NCBI GenBank assembly: GCA_019055375.1
Contig: JAHQIW010000077.1
Span: 235,719 to 299,718 of the forward strand
From: Parelaphostrongylus tenuis
Lineage: Eukaryota; Nematoda; Chromadorea; Rhabditida; Metastrongylidae
Reading direction: 5' to 3'
Length of the DNA: 64,000 nt
Part shown: positions 24,601 through 39,900 of the stretch, one piece after another
How positions within the stretch are numbered: the stretch's first letter is position 1
Layout of the letters: each line of letters starts with the position of its first letter
Notes under the pieces: generated by a model
Database searches by the model: none
What the model was told of the DNA's origin: nothing
What the model saw: only the letters and a program-made list of their open reading frames with translations
Program-made: the position numbers and the translations under genes

Positions 24601-27600
24601 GCGTTGTGGGGCGGGGCGATCGATCGATGGTCTAAAGTGTTAGATGTGTGAGATACAACCTGTTATTCAACTGAAATTTTTTTCTCCGCTTTGGAAGAAA
24701 CTTCAAATAAAACGGTTAACCTAGATAATACGAAATCTTCTCTACACGTTCATATGCTTTTCGTGCTTCCAGCGAATTATTTGTGTGATAAAAATGAAGG
24801 CGCGCGGTGAGTGTGAAACACAATTTTGTTTTGGATTTTACGGCGGCATAAGAGGGTGTTTTGTGAAAGCGGCTAAGTACTGCTTTAGCCAACGGTTTAA
24901 GCTTTCGGATGATTACTAACACTCCTACGAAAAACTCTTGTCCAGCAAATGTGGTTGAATATTCATGTGTTAGCATACAACAGAAAAAACCGTATATATC
25001 ATCTTAGGCATAGAATAAAAGCATCACAGTAGCCGCTGAAGAGAGTGAGATATGATGAACACATATCCAATGCTTATCATTTGAATTAGAACTTGCTTTG
25101 TGCTCTGTTAATAATCCGATGAACTAAGCTAGGGTAGCAAACAACTTTCAACCGCAAAATCAAACTGATCTCATTCTAAGATTGCGTTGATCCACTCCCT
25201 ATACAATAAAAATTAACCATCGGAACTCATCGCTTTTCGACAGACACTAGGATGGTTTAGCTGTGTAAGGAGTTTTATTGATGAAGAAGAAGAATGATGA
25301 CATTCATAAACACTCACCTTTGAAAGTGTACCCTGGGAAGTTGCCAGGCCAGGCGCGATGGAAGAAGTAAAGAGGGGGCTGGGCATTGGCATAGCACCAG
25401 CAGCACCGATGCTGCATGGTAAGGTGCCAGACGTGGATATCGCGGACATTGGCAATGCAGCTGCGGTTTGCATGCCAGCTGGCAGCTGGCCCGTGGTGAC
25501 CATAGCCTGACCACTTAGTGCGGTGGAAGGTGCAACTCGATCGGTGCCGACTAAACTAGTATATCCCTGAATAGCTGAGGCAGTAGGAGCGTACGAAGAA
25601 AGTGGATTAGCTTGAAAGGACAATGAATTGAGCATTGGAGGGGCAGTATAGGGTGCAGTCCTGCTGTCGAGGTGGCGGTTGCCCAGAATGTGGTCCTGGA
25701 ATGTAGCGGCTGGCACTCGGATAAGAGTGAGCCATGTCAAGCAACGGCGCCGTTTGGAGCAGTTCGTCTGGAAGCGCACTGAACGAGGAGCCACGAGGGA
25801 CGCGAGCAACGTTGGAATCGCAAGAAACGGCACCCTCCCGCGTTCGCGTTCGTACAGTGATGAAAATCGGTGGGTCGTCCGAAAGATCGGCCAATCGAAG
25901 CAGCACGTGGTCCGCTGAAAAGAACACTTATCAAAGAATTCTTGTCAATTTGAGCCTTTCAAATTTTTTGTGCCGATTACACTTGATTTTTGTTAGTTGT
26001 TCCGACTATAAATGAAGCAATAATAAAAATACCCATTCCAAGACCCAAACCATTTTGATTACACGAACATTTCCAACTTCAAAGATGACTGAGCCAATAA
26101 CAACCTGCGCAGCAAATTTCAGTGCAAGAGCTACAGTTACTACTGCTTCTCAGACAATTTTTTGTTGGTGATTTACTTTACATAGGCTTTTATCGAAGAT
26201 TAGTAAAAGCTACAAGAATTTCCATACTAAGGAGCCACATTCATAGAAAACGATTAGTTCTAAACGATAACAAATCGTGGCTGCTAGTGTCTCGCAATAG
26301 CTGCGACAGTGTTAGGGCTTTGCTCTTCAGATTTCTTAAGTTTGTGTACCAAGCAAGCAGGCATAACGGACTCACGAATTCGGACGAATTTTCTAATCAA
26401 CGCATACGAAAAGTGTTACCAAGGATCTGTAAAAGGTGACGACATATAACGACCAGATCAGGCTGATCTTTCTGTACAGCTAGAACGATGATTTTAACGA
26501 TGAATAGAGTAAGAACAACCTACCCGTGGCTGATGGAACCTGCGCGATATTCTTTCCGTCTGCGTAGACGAGGTACGAGTGAACAGCGGCTCTCGACGGA
26601 GGTTTCGGTTGATTGGTTACCGGAACCCACGAGATGAGCAATGTCCCTCCTTGGGGTCCGTTTTCAACTTGAACGTTTGTCGGTGGATCAGGTAGGCCAA
26701 CTGAACACAGCACATTTTTGACAGACAGTACATATGATTACCACAATTTAGTGCTAAAATGCCAACGGACCGACACTCTTTATACATAATATTAAGGTTA
26801 TGGCAATACAAACTTCTGAGTTTCACAATAAAATCGACCTTTACCATAAAAAACACCAAAATCAAATATGGTGATAGTTATCTTTGAGCCATGTATGTGG
26901 TCTTTTATCGGCACTATCAGGCATATTGGAATTTAGGTGTGGTCTAAAGAAAACGCTCGAAACGAATGGTATGTTTTCACGATTTCCAGCCAGGAGCAAC
27001 TGAGTGTACAACACTGCCCGTTAAGTGATTTTTATCACTTGACAGCGCGTGTAAATATCACGTCTGTGCTTCTTTTATGTGAGGGGTTGGGTTCCCTCAA
27101 GAGTGATTGGTTAAGACGAAAGACGCTGTGCAAGTGGCGAGGCGAAGGACAAAACACGTGTATTGCACTGTATAGGTGCCCATTACACACCATATGCATG
27201 TCTCAAAAACAATTATCAGGCATATTGAAATTTGAGCATGGTCTAAAGAAAACACTCGAAACGAAAAGTATAAAGTAGATTTTCTCCTGTCCTCTGCTAT
27301 CATTGAAACGACATGTCTTTGTAACTATTTTTTCAGTAAGCGTCAATAAAATTCATTTCTTCCTCCTATGCAAGCTTATTAGGAAGCCCAAGCACTAATT
27401 GCATGCCTCAAAAAAAGGAAGAGATAGAAAAGAATTAGAAATTGTCTGTTTGATCAGAATGGTGAAAATATTTCATAAAAGTCTTCTCTTTGCAAAGGGA
27501 CATAAAGTGTCATGCTTCGTTGATACAACATTAAGAGTTACCAAAAACGGTAACATCTACTAAATAACTATAAAAATTTTTAGGGCAGATAAGATAAACA

Positions 27601-30600
27601 ATTGCAAGTGAACTTATGAGCTATTTGTCCAATCACAACAACGGTACTCCCACGTGAAAGGGCGCCATTTTATAAATTTGCTTACTTACGAGATTTGAAC
27701 GCGTATGTTTGGCTCACTGGTTTAGATTTCTCGTGATAAAGAGTTAATTCTTTCAATCTCGCACTCGGAACAAATCAATCCTATCGAACCCGTTGCGGTA
27801 AACTGCTACCAGGCCAAATTACAGGGATAGAAACACTGACGAAATACACTGATAAGCGACCGTATGTCAATGTGCCGACCGACTGACATTTCATGAGACG
27901 AATACATGACGTACCTTGAGGGGAATGATCAACGCCAAAAGCTTCATCACTTTCCATTTTTAGTGCATCAATAATTTTTGACGACATAGTAAAATCGACA
28001 TAGTTGTAAAATGAAATGAAGCGCCGGCTAGTGCTGGATGTTATTAGGTTACCAGAGAAACGGGCGTGGTATATATCATTTAGGAAGCACCTGACTAAGC
28101 TTCTAACTAATTCACGGCTCTAAAAAATTAATTACGTCCACGAAGTGTAGAGATGAAATGGCACTATACGCTCCATGAATCAATAATTCCGTTGAAAGCT
28201 TGAGTAGAGACATTAGACATCTTGTATCGACAACACCTCAAGGTGAGAAAATTTGCAGGAGAGCATCATTAAGGACGCAAAAACAATTGCCGTTTCAAAA
28301 AATAACCGCCATAAAAACAGTATAGCAGTCTGAAGAATCAGGAATGCATGCAAGAGCGAAAAATTTTCATTTATAGAGGCACTTGCTCAGGGATTTCCAT
28401 GCACATCTGAGAAGACTAAGTCAGCGTGTCTGAGGTTTTTATGAAAACATGTAATCATTTCCAATTCCTGTTGTATCCTTAACGTCGCTTCGGAAAGAAG
28501 CGTGCATAAATATTACTGAAATCCACATGAAAGGTGGTTCGAAATCATCTTCAGCAAGCAGCTCTTTGAAGTAATAAAATAAGTCAAAAAGTCTTCTATT
28601 GAAAAGAGTCACATAATTCGTTTACAGCGAGTCAACGAAGCTCGCTAATTATGATGCGGAACAGTGGCAAATAGAAAGTTTTTTGAGATCTTAACCGGCT
28701 ACTCATTTTTCAGTAGGATCATAGTGAAAGAGCTGACTACGATGTGCTGTGTCGAGTTGAACTGTCGAATTTTTTCTCTCGAATTTGGACAGTTCGTGCA
28801 GTTAATCTCTTTATGATTCGCTATGAACATTTAAAGCTATTGAAGCAAGAAATTATAAAAGTTTTACACATGAAGAAGGCAGCCGTTTTTTAGGACCCAT
28901 GCGGATAAAAGAGGGAGAGAGAAGGAAAAAGAGGTAGAGAAAGAGAAAGAGAAAGAGAAAAAGGAAGAGAAAGAGAAAGAGAAGAAAGAAGAAGAGAAGG
29001 ATAGAGAAAGAGAAAGAGAGGAAGAGGAAAAGAGAGAGAGGAAGAGAGAGAAACGGAAAGAAAGAGAGGGAGGGAAACAGAGGGAGAGAGAAAGAGATCT
29101 GAGCAGAACGAAGTCTCTTTTATGCTTTCAACTGAATCGCCAGGAAATATGTGTATTTGTAAACCTACGTAAGGACAATGAAACAGAAACACGATTTGGA
29201 TGGAAAACTTCAAAAGCTTCATCTTAGTTGAGGTTTGCGTTGAATGGACAGGATAGTGTAGTGGTTGGTTATTAGTGCTTGCGAGAGGAAGCAAAATAAT
29301 AAGCAAGGCAATAGTTCGACCTCTACTAAATCTCTCTATCTTGTGATCAATCAACTGAACGCCTTGGTTCGGTTACCCATGAGATTGGAAGGACTGTCTC
29401 GACCAACACTGTACGATAACCATAGAAAAGACGAAATCTTCAAGTAACACCTGAAGCATCACGTTAACTATTTAAAGACGTAGTGGACAAGAATTCTTCA
29501 TTCAACCGCTTTTTAGCAGTGGCACTATATTATAACTACATAAAAAGCATAGAGCTCTCGGCGTTGATCAATCCCTGGGGATGCTCCATGCATTCGCCTT
29601 CAATTTTTAACTTCATTCGAATGATTGAATGCATATCTGGCCTTTACTCGCGCTGGCCCCCTCCCCCCTTGTACCGAGTCAGTGTTGCTTATCCTCCCAG
29701 ACAAGTCTTACACCAGTCTGGCACAAACCATCGACCTCGTGTGCGACGCAGAGCACCTCTAACCGCTGCGCCACATGCGCTCATTTATAACTAAATACCC
29801 AGTAAAAGTATGAGATTATTTTAGATATGTAATCACAACATCATGACTACTGCTATAGAAAGCGGTTATTTAAATAAAAAATTCTTGTTGATTACATACA
29901 ATCCAACAGCTGTCAGTTGCCTGAGTTTAATGCCAATATATGCTACCAGGCCAAACCGGATACCTTTTATCGCAGAAAGAGTGATGGCAGAACACGGGCT
30001 CCGGTAGTGCAGCAGGCTAGCTTGCGCCTCCGGAAAGGGTGAGACGCGGGTTGAACTCCCGCCCAATATTTAGAGTTCTGCATAGCACTCAACATTATTG
30101 GACATATATAATGACGTTTTTGAAAGAAGTTCTGAGATCCGCTTGAAAATTTATAACGACGAATCGTGCAAGAAACGAAATATTAATGGTCGAGGTTCTC
30201 TACGTTCGAGATCGAAAAAGCAAGTAGCGAATATCGTAAAACGTTGTGATTTAGCAAAATAGGAGTTTTTCAAGATAAATCTGTTTATTGGAGAGTACAT
30301 ATAGTCTATGGCCACCGTTAGTGCTCTTGCATTGTCTTCTGAAGTAAACGATGAAATTTTGTGATGTTGATGAACTTTCTGCTCATTTTGTTCACTTCCA
30401 AGTTTGAGGAAAGAAGTCGCATGGTTTCAGGCGCATGGCATCGGACGCAGAATAGTGCAGATCGTGTTATAAATGTCGCAGTAAAAACTCACTCTTAGGC
30501 AGTGTTTTGAAATCGAGACAACGTTCAACCGGACGCTGTTCCAGTACGGCTTTTGGATGCTTCGTTCGCACAGAGACACGATATATCGTCGACGGTTGGA

Positions 30601-30946
30601 GTCCTTGCAGTTGTACCTGAAGCAGACGAAGTCGATCATACCTGTTCAAAGAGCTGTTCACACCATATTCTGAAGAATCTTGGATAGCTCCATTGTAACA
30701 AAAGAAGGCGGAAATAAACAATTTATGATAAATCAGGGCTAGTTCAATTCTACACTATAGAACACTAACTCATTACCTTCCAAAGTCATTATAATCTTTA
30801 TTTGCTTTGAAAGCCTGTAGGACTTAGTGTTTTTCGGAAAGATTTGTGAGCCAAGAAAAAGGATTTTTAAGACTAATTTCCCTTATAGGCAACAATTTAT
30901 ACCATCTGGCTTATAAACGGAAAAAATGTGAATTATAACAGAAAGC

Positions 30947-30985
<39 letters not shown>

Positions 30986-33900
30986 AAGGACAACTATGGT
31001 GTGTTTGATACGGCAAGACATAAAATATAAGATATAGAACTAGGAAACAAGACGACAAATAATGAAGTATGGCAGTGTGGAAAATTAGCCTCGTTGGATG
31101 TTCGAGGGCGGAGAGACGAGCGTTACGGTAAAGGAAGAGGATCGTAGGTGACGGACAATTAGCGAAATCCGCCTTCATATAATATTCTGGCGAGAAATGG
31201 AGAAGATCGGCAAGAATCTCGTATTCAAGTGCAGCTCATTAGGCCCGAATCTTGCTGAACATATTGCCAACAGGACGCGAGGGCTTTACTGAACGGGAAC
31301 GAACAATTCATAACTTTACTGGTTTGGAAAGGCTTTTTGTAGAATGTCAGCCCGATGTCAGTGAAAGGAGAGCAATAGATTTGGTGCATAAACAATCCCC
31401 CGAGAATGATGTACAATACAAAAACGACCATATTGACGGGAATGAGAGCGCTTACATGAGCCATGAGGAGAAATGCTAAGAAAAGCACTCGCTTGAGATT
31501 TCACATAGGATATTTGACGTTCTTAGTAATATATGGCACAAATATATAAAGAATTAATAGCTATGCGAACAGAATAAAAACATGTTTACCTTGTTCGTCT
31601 AAAATGTCATTTCAGCCCCGTTGCTACCTATAGTTTAGAAAGCTTAATGTGTTCAACTTTCCAAAACAATATCAGAATCGTCTCGAGTTCCAAATTTATA
31701 CGACAACGACTTCAAAAATGTCGAAAGATTCACTCTGCCCGGGAAAAAAAGGTTATCGCTTGAGATTGAAGACGAGAGGGTAGCCTGAAACCCCTGAAGA
31801 CTGATGTGATGCTCAGAGAGTCCCTAGAGCGTGCAAAAACCAATCTGGTTAATCTAGCACGCTACAGAAACAAAAAAGGTTTCTTTTCATGCAGAAAGGT
31901 TACTAGTTCTGCTCGAGCCACACATGACGATCAACGAGACGACAGGTGATATAGATAATGGGATCCAATATGAGTGATAAATCTGCAGTGGGCAGTACGC
32001 CATTGAAAAAAAATTTTGTGGTATTTTATGGATATTTCATATCCATAAATTTGCAGTCATTAATATATTGTACCACAGTTTATGAAGTTATCGATTACGG
32101 TATTAGGTGCGTTGTATCAACCTACATTTATCAACTAATCGCAGAAATTGTTCCCGTCACAGAGATTGGTGCCATCATGGAAGAATCGTCACCATACTTT
32201 TCTCAATATACAATACCACTCAGATCTCTAGTGAAGTCCGAGAAGCGAATTAGCTTAGCTCTTCCAAAATTCGAGATAAATCACAATCATTTAGACTTGA
32301 AGAAAGACACTGAGGACAAATGTTAAAAGATCTTCGCGTCCTCTTGGAACACAAGTAAAACCAACCGCCGATACACTGACGGTTGCAAGGCAACGAGATA
32401 CAGTGAAAAAGAAAAACGAATTTCTCAAAACTCATGAGGAAGACCATGAAGATCCAATTATGCACATCTCTTACAGATGATCAATTACTGGAGTCATTTT
32501 TCTAGAATCCTGACGATTACGAAACAACGAAAAGGTATATGTGATTTTTGAATTCTGGTCGTTCCTCGTGGCTCCAGGTAAAAGCTCAAGTGTAGCATTT
32601 TCTTGTGAACGCAAAATTATAGAACACTCAAGCAGAAGTAAAATTCAAAAGTTGAAGACAATTCATTTCATGTTCCTTACTTGCTGGAATGTATTGCAAT
32701 GAGAAACACTATTGTGTAACATATTCGTTGAACAATAGTTCTAATTTCAGTGTAGCGAAAATGTCGACTTTTAATTGTGTCAATTGCAGACACCCAAAAC
32801 AGAACACTCTTTTTGAATCATTATATGAGCAGAGAAGAACTTCATAGAGATCTTGTTTCGAATCATGTGGTGGCTTTATTTATATCAGCTTCGAAGCACT
32901 GTATATCGGTGTAGAAAATTAGGTTTGTGTCTGCGACCCGACTTCTTTTGAAAAGCCAATTTCTGAGATGCCAAGAGGTAGTGATTTGTAAATGCTTACT
33001 TCAAGTGCGCTGTCAGTATAGTTGATTTCATAAGGAATCCCTAGAAAGCCTTGAGCACACTCTGACATGTTTTGACATCAAAACCCCGCGCACCAATACA
33101 TCTCATGCTTTTATGAAAAATTCTGAGAAATGACGAATAACTTTTTTGTCAACCTGAATTAACCAAGGAACTGCAGATACGTGTTCTTGTTAGTCCTCGC
33201 TTGTGAAATGGCATTGCAAACATTAACTCGAAATGTCTTCAAGTCTTATCGAACTGCCTCTTCTATCATAGTTTGCGATTATTCACTCTTGTAAACAAGG
33301 TTTCATCACCTTTATAACAGAATGGAATGCAAATAAGGGCCCATAAATGTGGTATTCGAGATAGTCGACCTCTAATGTAGTCCTTCATACGACCTCAAAT
33401 GACGTTAGTAAAGCTGCCCTTTCAAATGATAGGCAGTCCAGTTTGTTCCGTTGTACTGTTCTAGCATAAGCTAAGATAAAAAGCTCTTCTATGCAAATTT
33501 TTCTCTATCACGCTGTATTGTTTTAGACGCCAAAGGATTTCAAAACGGTTGTTCGTCTGCGTCAGCCGGGATCCCAGCTGACGCAAATGTTTTTGCACAC
33601 TACTCTACTATATTGGGTTTATTGTGAGATCATACCACCACAAGAGGCGGTCAAATAAATGGATTCCGGTTTTTCGTCTGTTTGATTTTATTTATAACGC
33701 TAGACTCTCACAGATTCATTCAACTGTGTAGACCTCATTATAAGTCGCTAATTTTCCATAAATTTGTATCGCTGGTACGCAATCATCAGCTGACCTTTGG
33801 GAAGTGTTATTATGTGGTTTTAAGATGGTGACGACTTGAAACTTCACATATCACCTCGTTAAATATTTCTCATAGTATTAGTTGCGCTTAGGGTTCGTCT

Positions 33901-36900
33901 AGTGAATGGTTAGGCGTCCCTGAAATACACACGCAGTCGTTAGTTCGATCTGAAGTCTCAGGCTCTTGAAATCTTCCCTCCCTTGGAGTCGGTAAATTGT
34001 ACCAGACTTGTATGGGAGGGTAACACCACTGACTTTGCACATCGATAGACCACAGCAAGTCACTGTGTAAGCCAGATATGCGTTCGGTCACCTCCATCGA
34101 GGCTTAATGAATTTCAATATTTGGCGTATTTCTTGGAACTTAATCAACATCTAGACTTCTATATCATTTATATTTTGTCCTTTTCACTTGTTTTGAATTG
34201 AACTCGAAAGGTGACTGCAGGATCAGCTGGCTTAACGTGAATAACAACAAGGCACCTCTCAGAGAATTTAGCGCTGTGACGTTTTAATTTAGTAAAGAAT
34301 GCAAGAGCGCGAAGCGTCCTATATCGGATATCAATAAAGCGAAAGAACGACACGACGGCGCGCTCGCCGACACATCGACGTTCAAAGAGACAGAAAATTA
34401 GCCGACTGAAGCCGCAAAAATCCGACTTCGGCGCTGACTTTGCTGAAAGGCAGTGCGAGTTAGCCTGACCGATATCAACGTCGCACTGTAGAGAGTGACA
34501 TCGAGCTTTCCAAGGCCACCCATTCAACATGGAATGACGGCATACGACTATTATCGCGATTATCCACTTGAAGAAACGACGCTGATAAGAAAAACTTTCA
34601 CGTTCTTGAGTATGAAAATGCACTTGTATGCTTAATTTGATAAAAATGCCGAATCAGACAATTTACTGACCACAATTCCTGCTTTTTGGGCGGATTAAAT
34701 ACGACGTTATGACCTGTTTCCAAGCCACGTGTGGCGAAAAATAAAGCATGGTCTCCGAATTACACGTATCTCCTCTTATAATAAACTTAATCAATTAAAG
34801 TAAAAAATTCATGAGGTATAAGAATTTTTGCCAACAGGGAAATTCTCCTACCAAGATAGAGCTGTAATTAAACTCATATTTCAAAACAACGAAGTGATTG
34901 AGCAAATACGATTCCCTCCAAGGTATATGGTGGTGTTGCCTAATGCAGAGCAGGTCTTTTGAAACACCAAAATCCGCATTCATTTTGATGAAAATTTAAA
35001 GTAAAAACAAGCGTGTTTAAAGGAGAATCTCTGTTATCAACAAAATGATCAAAAAGGAGAAATGGCATTACTGTCAATGTCAGCCTACACTTTTGATTTT
35101 TGTGTTCCTCCAAAATCAAGAGCTCGACAAACAATAACGATAAAACAGTTCAGATAGCTCAAGGGAGACAAGGAAGGCAATACAAAAGATAACACATCGT
35201 GTAATCAAACTATAACGCTCAAATTCAACTGGGTAGTGCAGTTCGGTTGGTGGCTGCATGTTGGTCACACGACGATATAACGACCTTATAGAATGAGTTT
35301 CTTAGAAAGATTGCCGCTTGCTCTGGGGTTTAGTCTCTTTATAACCTCCAGAAATTGTTCTCATAGTCACCTTCACGTACAAAAATTGTCGATTGCATTC
35401 TTCTGGTCTGTTGTCATTGTTTGAGACTTACCTGGAAGACTGTGGGCGGGCAGACCCCTACTTTAACGGCGTTCAGGGAGATGACATGATCGGCATTGCT
35501 GTTCGACGGATACCATTTGACACAAGCTGACACTGGCGTAACGGCCCACACGCGCAAATGTTGTGGAGCCACAGCAGCTTCTGCAAAGAAATATTATTGT
35601 GTGGTGAGTGAAGTAAGAACAGTTCAGTTGATCTCAAATTCAATTTCACTGACGTTCCCGGGAGGTCCTGTCTTGCGATTTTTCAACATTAACGAAAGAA
35701 TTCAACGCCTAACTGAGCCAATCCTATCATGACTAAATTGTATCAAGTTCTATGGCCATAATGTGATACGGTGGAATAGTTAGATGGAATTGAAAAACGT
35801 GATTAAACGCCTCAGACATGGATCTGCCTTAGAATGAGGATTTCTCACATCCGTAAAGCGCAAATAGTGGTATTCACGGAAAAATTTTTAGACCTAAAAT
35901 GAAAAATCTCATCATAATATCACACTACAAAGCAATCGATTCTCAAAGACTACTTTTGGGACAATTGTGGATGCCTGCCCATATCTAGAGCAATGCGATT
36001 CCGATTATTTGGCTTATTTGTTTATTTGATTTGGAAGATCATTGGTAATAGATCGCTATTGTGATACCATTTGGTGACAAAATTCACGAAACTATAGACT
36101 ATTATTTAGCTAGGGAACTTTATTCGTTGTATAGAAATGATGAGAGGACTTTTTCCAGCAGAGCAATTCATTTTATGCAACTAGCATTGTTCTATAAATA
36201 TACCACAAACATATGACCCAAAGTGCATCATAGCATCATATGCCTAAAATGCAGTAACTTCGGGAATAAAAAACAGTGAGAAGAAATGTCGAGGCAGTTC
36301 TAGCTAGTCGACACCATGTCTATATTCAGAGAGAAGTAAAAATGGCAAGAAAACACGGGGGACTAGTCTAGCAAAAGTGAGCGTACATTAAGTTCTACGT
36401 CGATTCTATCCTTAGACGGTAGGTATGATGTCCTGCAGTCGTATATGAGTGATACTGAGAAAGCCTCGACTGATAACGTGAACAGTAAAAGAATAAAGGA
36501 TAAAGCTCCCGACATTGATCAATCCCTGAGGGATGCGCCATGTATTCTTCTTCAATTCCTAACTTCGTTTGAGGCATATCTGGCCTTTACAATGACTTGC
36601 GGTGGCCTCCCGCTAAACCATGTCAGTGCTGCTTATCCTCCTAGACAAGTCTGAGATCAGCCCGATACCAATTTACCGACCCCGGAGGGATGGATGGCTT
36701 AATGAGCCATGAGCGCGAGATCGCATCATCGACCTTGTGTGCGACGCAGAGCACCTCTGACCACTGCGCAACATGCGCTCTTATATTCAATAATTATAAC
36801 AAATGCTTCCTTCTTGCAGAAAGATACTGCATTATGTTAACGTTATTGTTACCATTGAGATTAAGAAAAGCCCAGTTGTTAGGGATGCCGTCAGGCACAT

Positions 36901-39900
36901 GGATAGTTTCTTGCTCAGTCCCGTTCTAATCAAGCTTTCTCGCATTCTGAAATTGTCAAAGTGATATCATACTTGTCTGAGAAAACCTTTTTCTGATCCC
37001 CAAAAACCGGCAAATGTTTTTTGCTAGGAGAGAATCAACTCAAACAACTTTCAACGACTTTTATGAAGGAAGAGAGTCCCAAGTGGTAGTCGAACTAAGT
37101 CGCAGACCTTCGTTGATGATGGATGCGAGAGAACGAACGACAAGAAAATGGTGCTGGGATCAAAACAACTGAAGTTGAGTCTTATTCATAGAAACGAATT
37201 GAATATATATCTTGGTTTAATCGACACACTGAAAGTAAAGGTCGTGTCATGTGAAATTTGATTTTTGTTCTAATTTTCAATACCTCAGCGATATTATTTT
37301 CCTTTATTGGAACTCTCATACCCTCCTGAACAATGCATGGAAAACAGACGAAGTGCATCAACCTAGTGGGAAACATGTCAAAGTCGATAATCGTTGCCAC
37401 AGACTGCTTCCCGTCCATAATTTGTTGGATTCGTATGCATCAGTGTGATAAGAAGTCCGTAGGAGAACCGTCATTACTTCGATTGTATGGAATCGAACAT
37501 GTGCAGGGCTTGCCCATTATCTACATTAGCGGGTAGACAACGATCTTCCAACTTTATATTTTCTTCGTCACTAGTTCATTTATCACCTGAATTACATAGA
37601 AGTCGTGATTTTTCTAAAACCATGCACAGCTGTCATACTTTCGCGACAATGTTTTGCCCTAAGGAAAAGGTAGGCGACACTTAGGTCTCGCCATAGCACT
37701 GCTTCAAAAAAAAGCTGTATGCAAAAAAATTGTGCCTTCGAGATCCGCTCACTTCGCTGTCGCATTGGCTTTTCCGCTGCATTGTTGAAGAGAAAAAGTG
37801 TAACGGAATACCAAGAACTCGACTAATCAGGCTTGGAAAGCTTGGAGACGGAAACCGACGGTATTTCCTCTTTCGCTGTTTCTCTAGTCGGAACCGAGCG
37901 ACTTGATTCGAACGGAACGAGAAAGTGAACCCCATAGATAAGTCTCTTTAGCCCTCACAAAAGGTTTGAATCAATACGAAGCAGGAATACCGCTGCTGCT
38001 GCTGCATGCTTTCGTTAGATAGATTGCCCCTTGCCGTATAACTCCCGCCACACAGCCTTCAAATGAGAGCAGAAGAAAAAGAGGGGGGATCGAGCGAGAG
38101 CTCCGGAATGCTAAATGGCGTTGCTAGTTCTGCTACGATTTAAAGACGAAATCGTCTATGCACATAGGGGATCGGTCAATTGAGATTATTTGACACTCTC
38201 TTCTCACTAACTCATACTGCTCGAGTATATCCATGAATAAATCGAATGGCACACGGCATACACGCACACATGCACACATACACACATCGAACCGGGCCTA
38301 TTAGGGAAATTAGACACGAGCGAAGTAGATGCGAAGAGAAATGATCGTGTAGAACGGAAGACCAAAGCCCGATGGCTGACGCAAACACGTCTATATGGAC
38401 TCCAGTACTAATTCGTAAAAAGCAATCAGCAGAAAAAGAACGCTAGAGAAATATTAGCAAGTATTGTTACTCTTGAATGATTAAAAGTTACGAAAAACCC
38501 AAAAGAAAGTATTTTCTTGTCATTGAAACTATGTACCAATAGCATTCACTGCATTTTGAATACGGTAGACCTGCATATAAGACTCACCGTTACCCAGGGT
38601 GATTGTGCAAGCAGCATCAGGGCTATGACCTTGATCCGAAAGCGCTCGAATGGAAAGATTAACAGAGCCATCCAAAGGAACGTCTTCTACTAATGCACGA
38701 CACTGAATGCGGAAAAATCATCAAAAACAACGTCGACTGACGAAGAAAACAAAACAGTTGAATTCAAGAGTGAAGTAAATTAGATATCGGGGCCAGAGCA
38801 TAGCTTCTATTAACAACACCGACGACAACAATAATGCATTTCTCATCATAACAGATTCAGTGGAGATAAAGTGAAAGAAAAGATATTATATCATGGGCTG
38901 TAGAGGTTTTCCAAAGAAAATAATGCACAAACAGGAAAAAGCGGAAACCCGAATACTACAGCACAACGAAAAAAAAATCTATAATTGCTGGAGCATTGAA
39001 CCAAAAGCTATCTCAATGTATTTCTACTTTCAAAAGAAAACAAATGAAGAGAAAAATCCTAAGGAAATACCTTGCAGTGAACACTAAGAAGAAACGCTCA
39101 AGAAAGATATAAATGAAGCGCTTAGGAAGATTAAAACATGATTATTTTCCAGAAAAGAAACGCTAAGAAGATCATATTCAGAAGAAAAATATACGATAAA
39201 GTGATATATTTTGCAGATCAGATGCCTCAGTGAAAAAGCTACTGCTGAACCACACATGCTTAGTAAAAGTAACTGAGAGATATCACCACAACGCGATAAA
39301 AAAGACAAAAAGAAGGCATCTCCACTGATGAGACTCTTCGCTCAAAAAAAAGACTATCTTACAGATGACTAAAACATCTAACAAAAATCGCCAGAATGAT
39401 CATTGAGGCTTACCTTATAAGATCCAGGTACGACGGCACGGACTTGGCCGTCTACGCAAACGTGGTACTGCGAAACGGCGATGAACGACTCTTCCGGTGG
39501 AGACCAGGCCACGACTACTGAACGCGACATCTTCTTCTCTACCGTCAGATCGCGAGGACACGGTACTGCAGATACACTTATATCAGAAACTCATCGTAAT
39601 ATAAAGAAATCGTAACTTGCTTAATCAGGTCTTCCGCCTGTTTTTTTGAAATTCTTATTCGCTCAATACCTTCGTAAATTTTAGACATGTACGTGAGTGC
39701 GTTAGCATTGAAGAAAATAGGTATGACTGTAAAGAGGGTTAAGAGAATTGTGTAGAGCAAGGAATGGATGGCGGCTCATTACCGGGGAGCCACTTATTTC
39801 TGACCGCAGCTCTTAATTACTTTCCTAATCACAACGTACGAATGCAAAACTCTACGCCTGGTACTAAGCGACTCTTCGTCTGCCATTCATCAGTGATCTT

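Noticed and set aside
28890..29354. 154-codon Leu/Ser-rich minus-strand frame
   Set aside because: It is the translation of the purine tract and the start of a SINE.
30617..30721. Upstream extension of the FN3-II second-half exon ([18 protein letters not shown])
   Set aside because: It has no acceptor in the phase left by the 35432 exon; the CTTCAG acceptor at 30617 gives a seamless FN3 domain.
31225..31488. 87-codon hydrophobic minus frame
   Set aside because: It could mimic a membrane protein, but no splice context or family resemblance was found and the plus strand is equally open.
34168..34623. 151-codon minus-strand frame in a rimb-1 intron
   Set aside because: No family motif, and joining it to the FN3 exons would break a phase match that already works without it.
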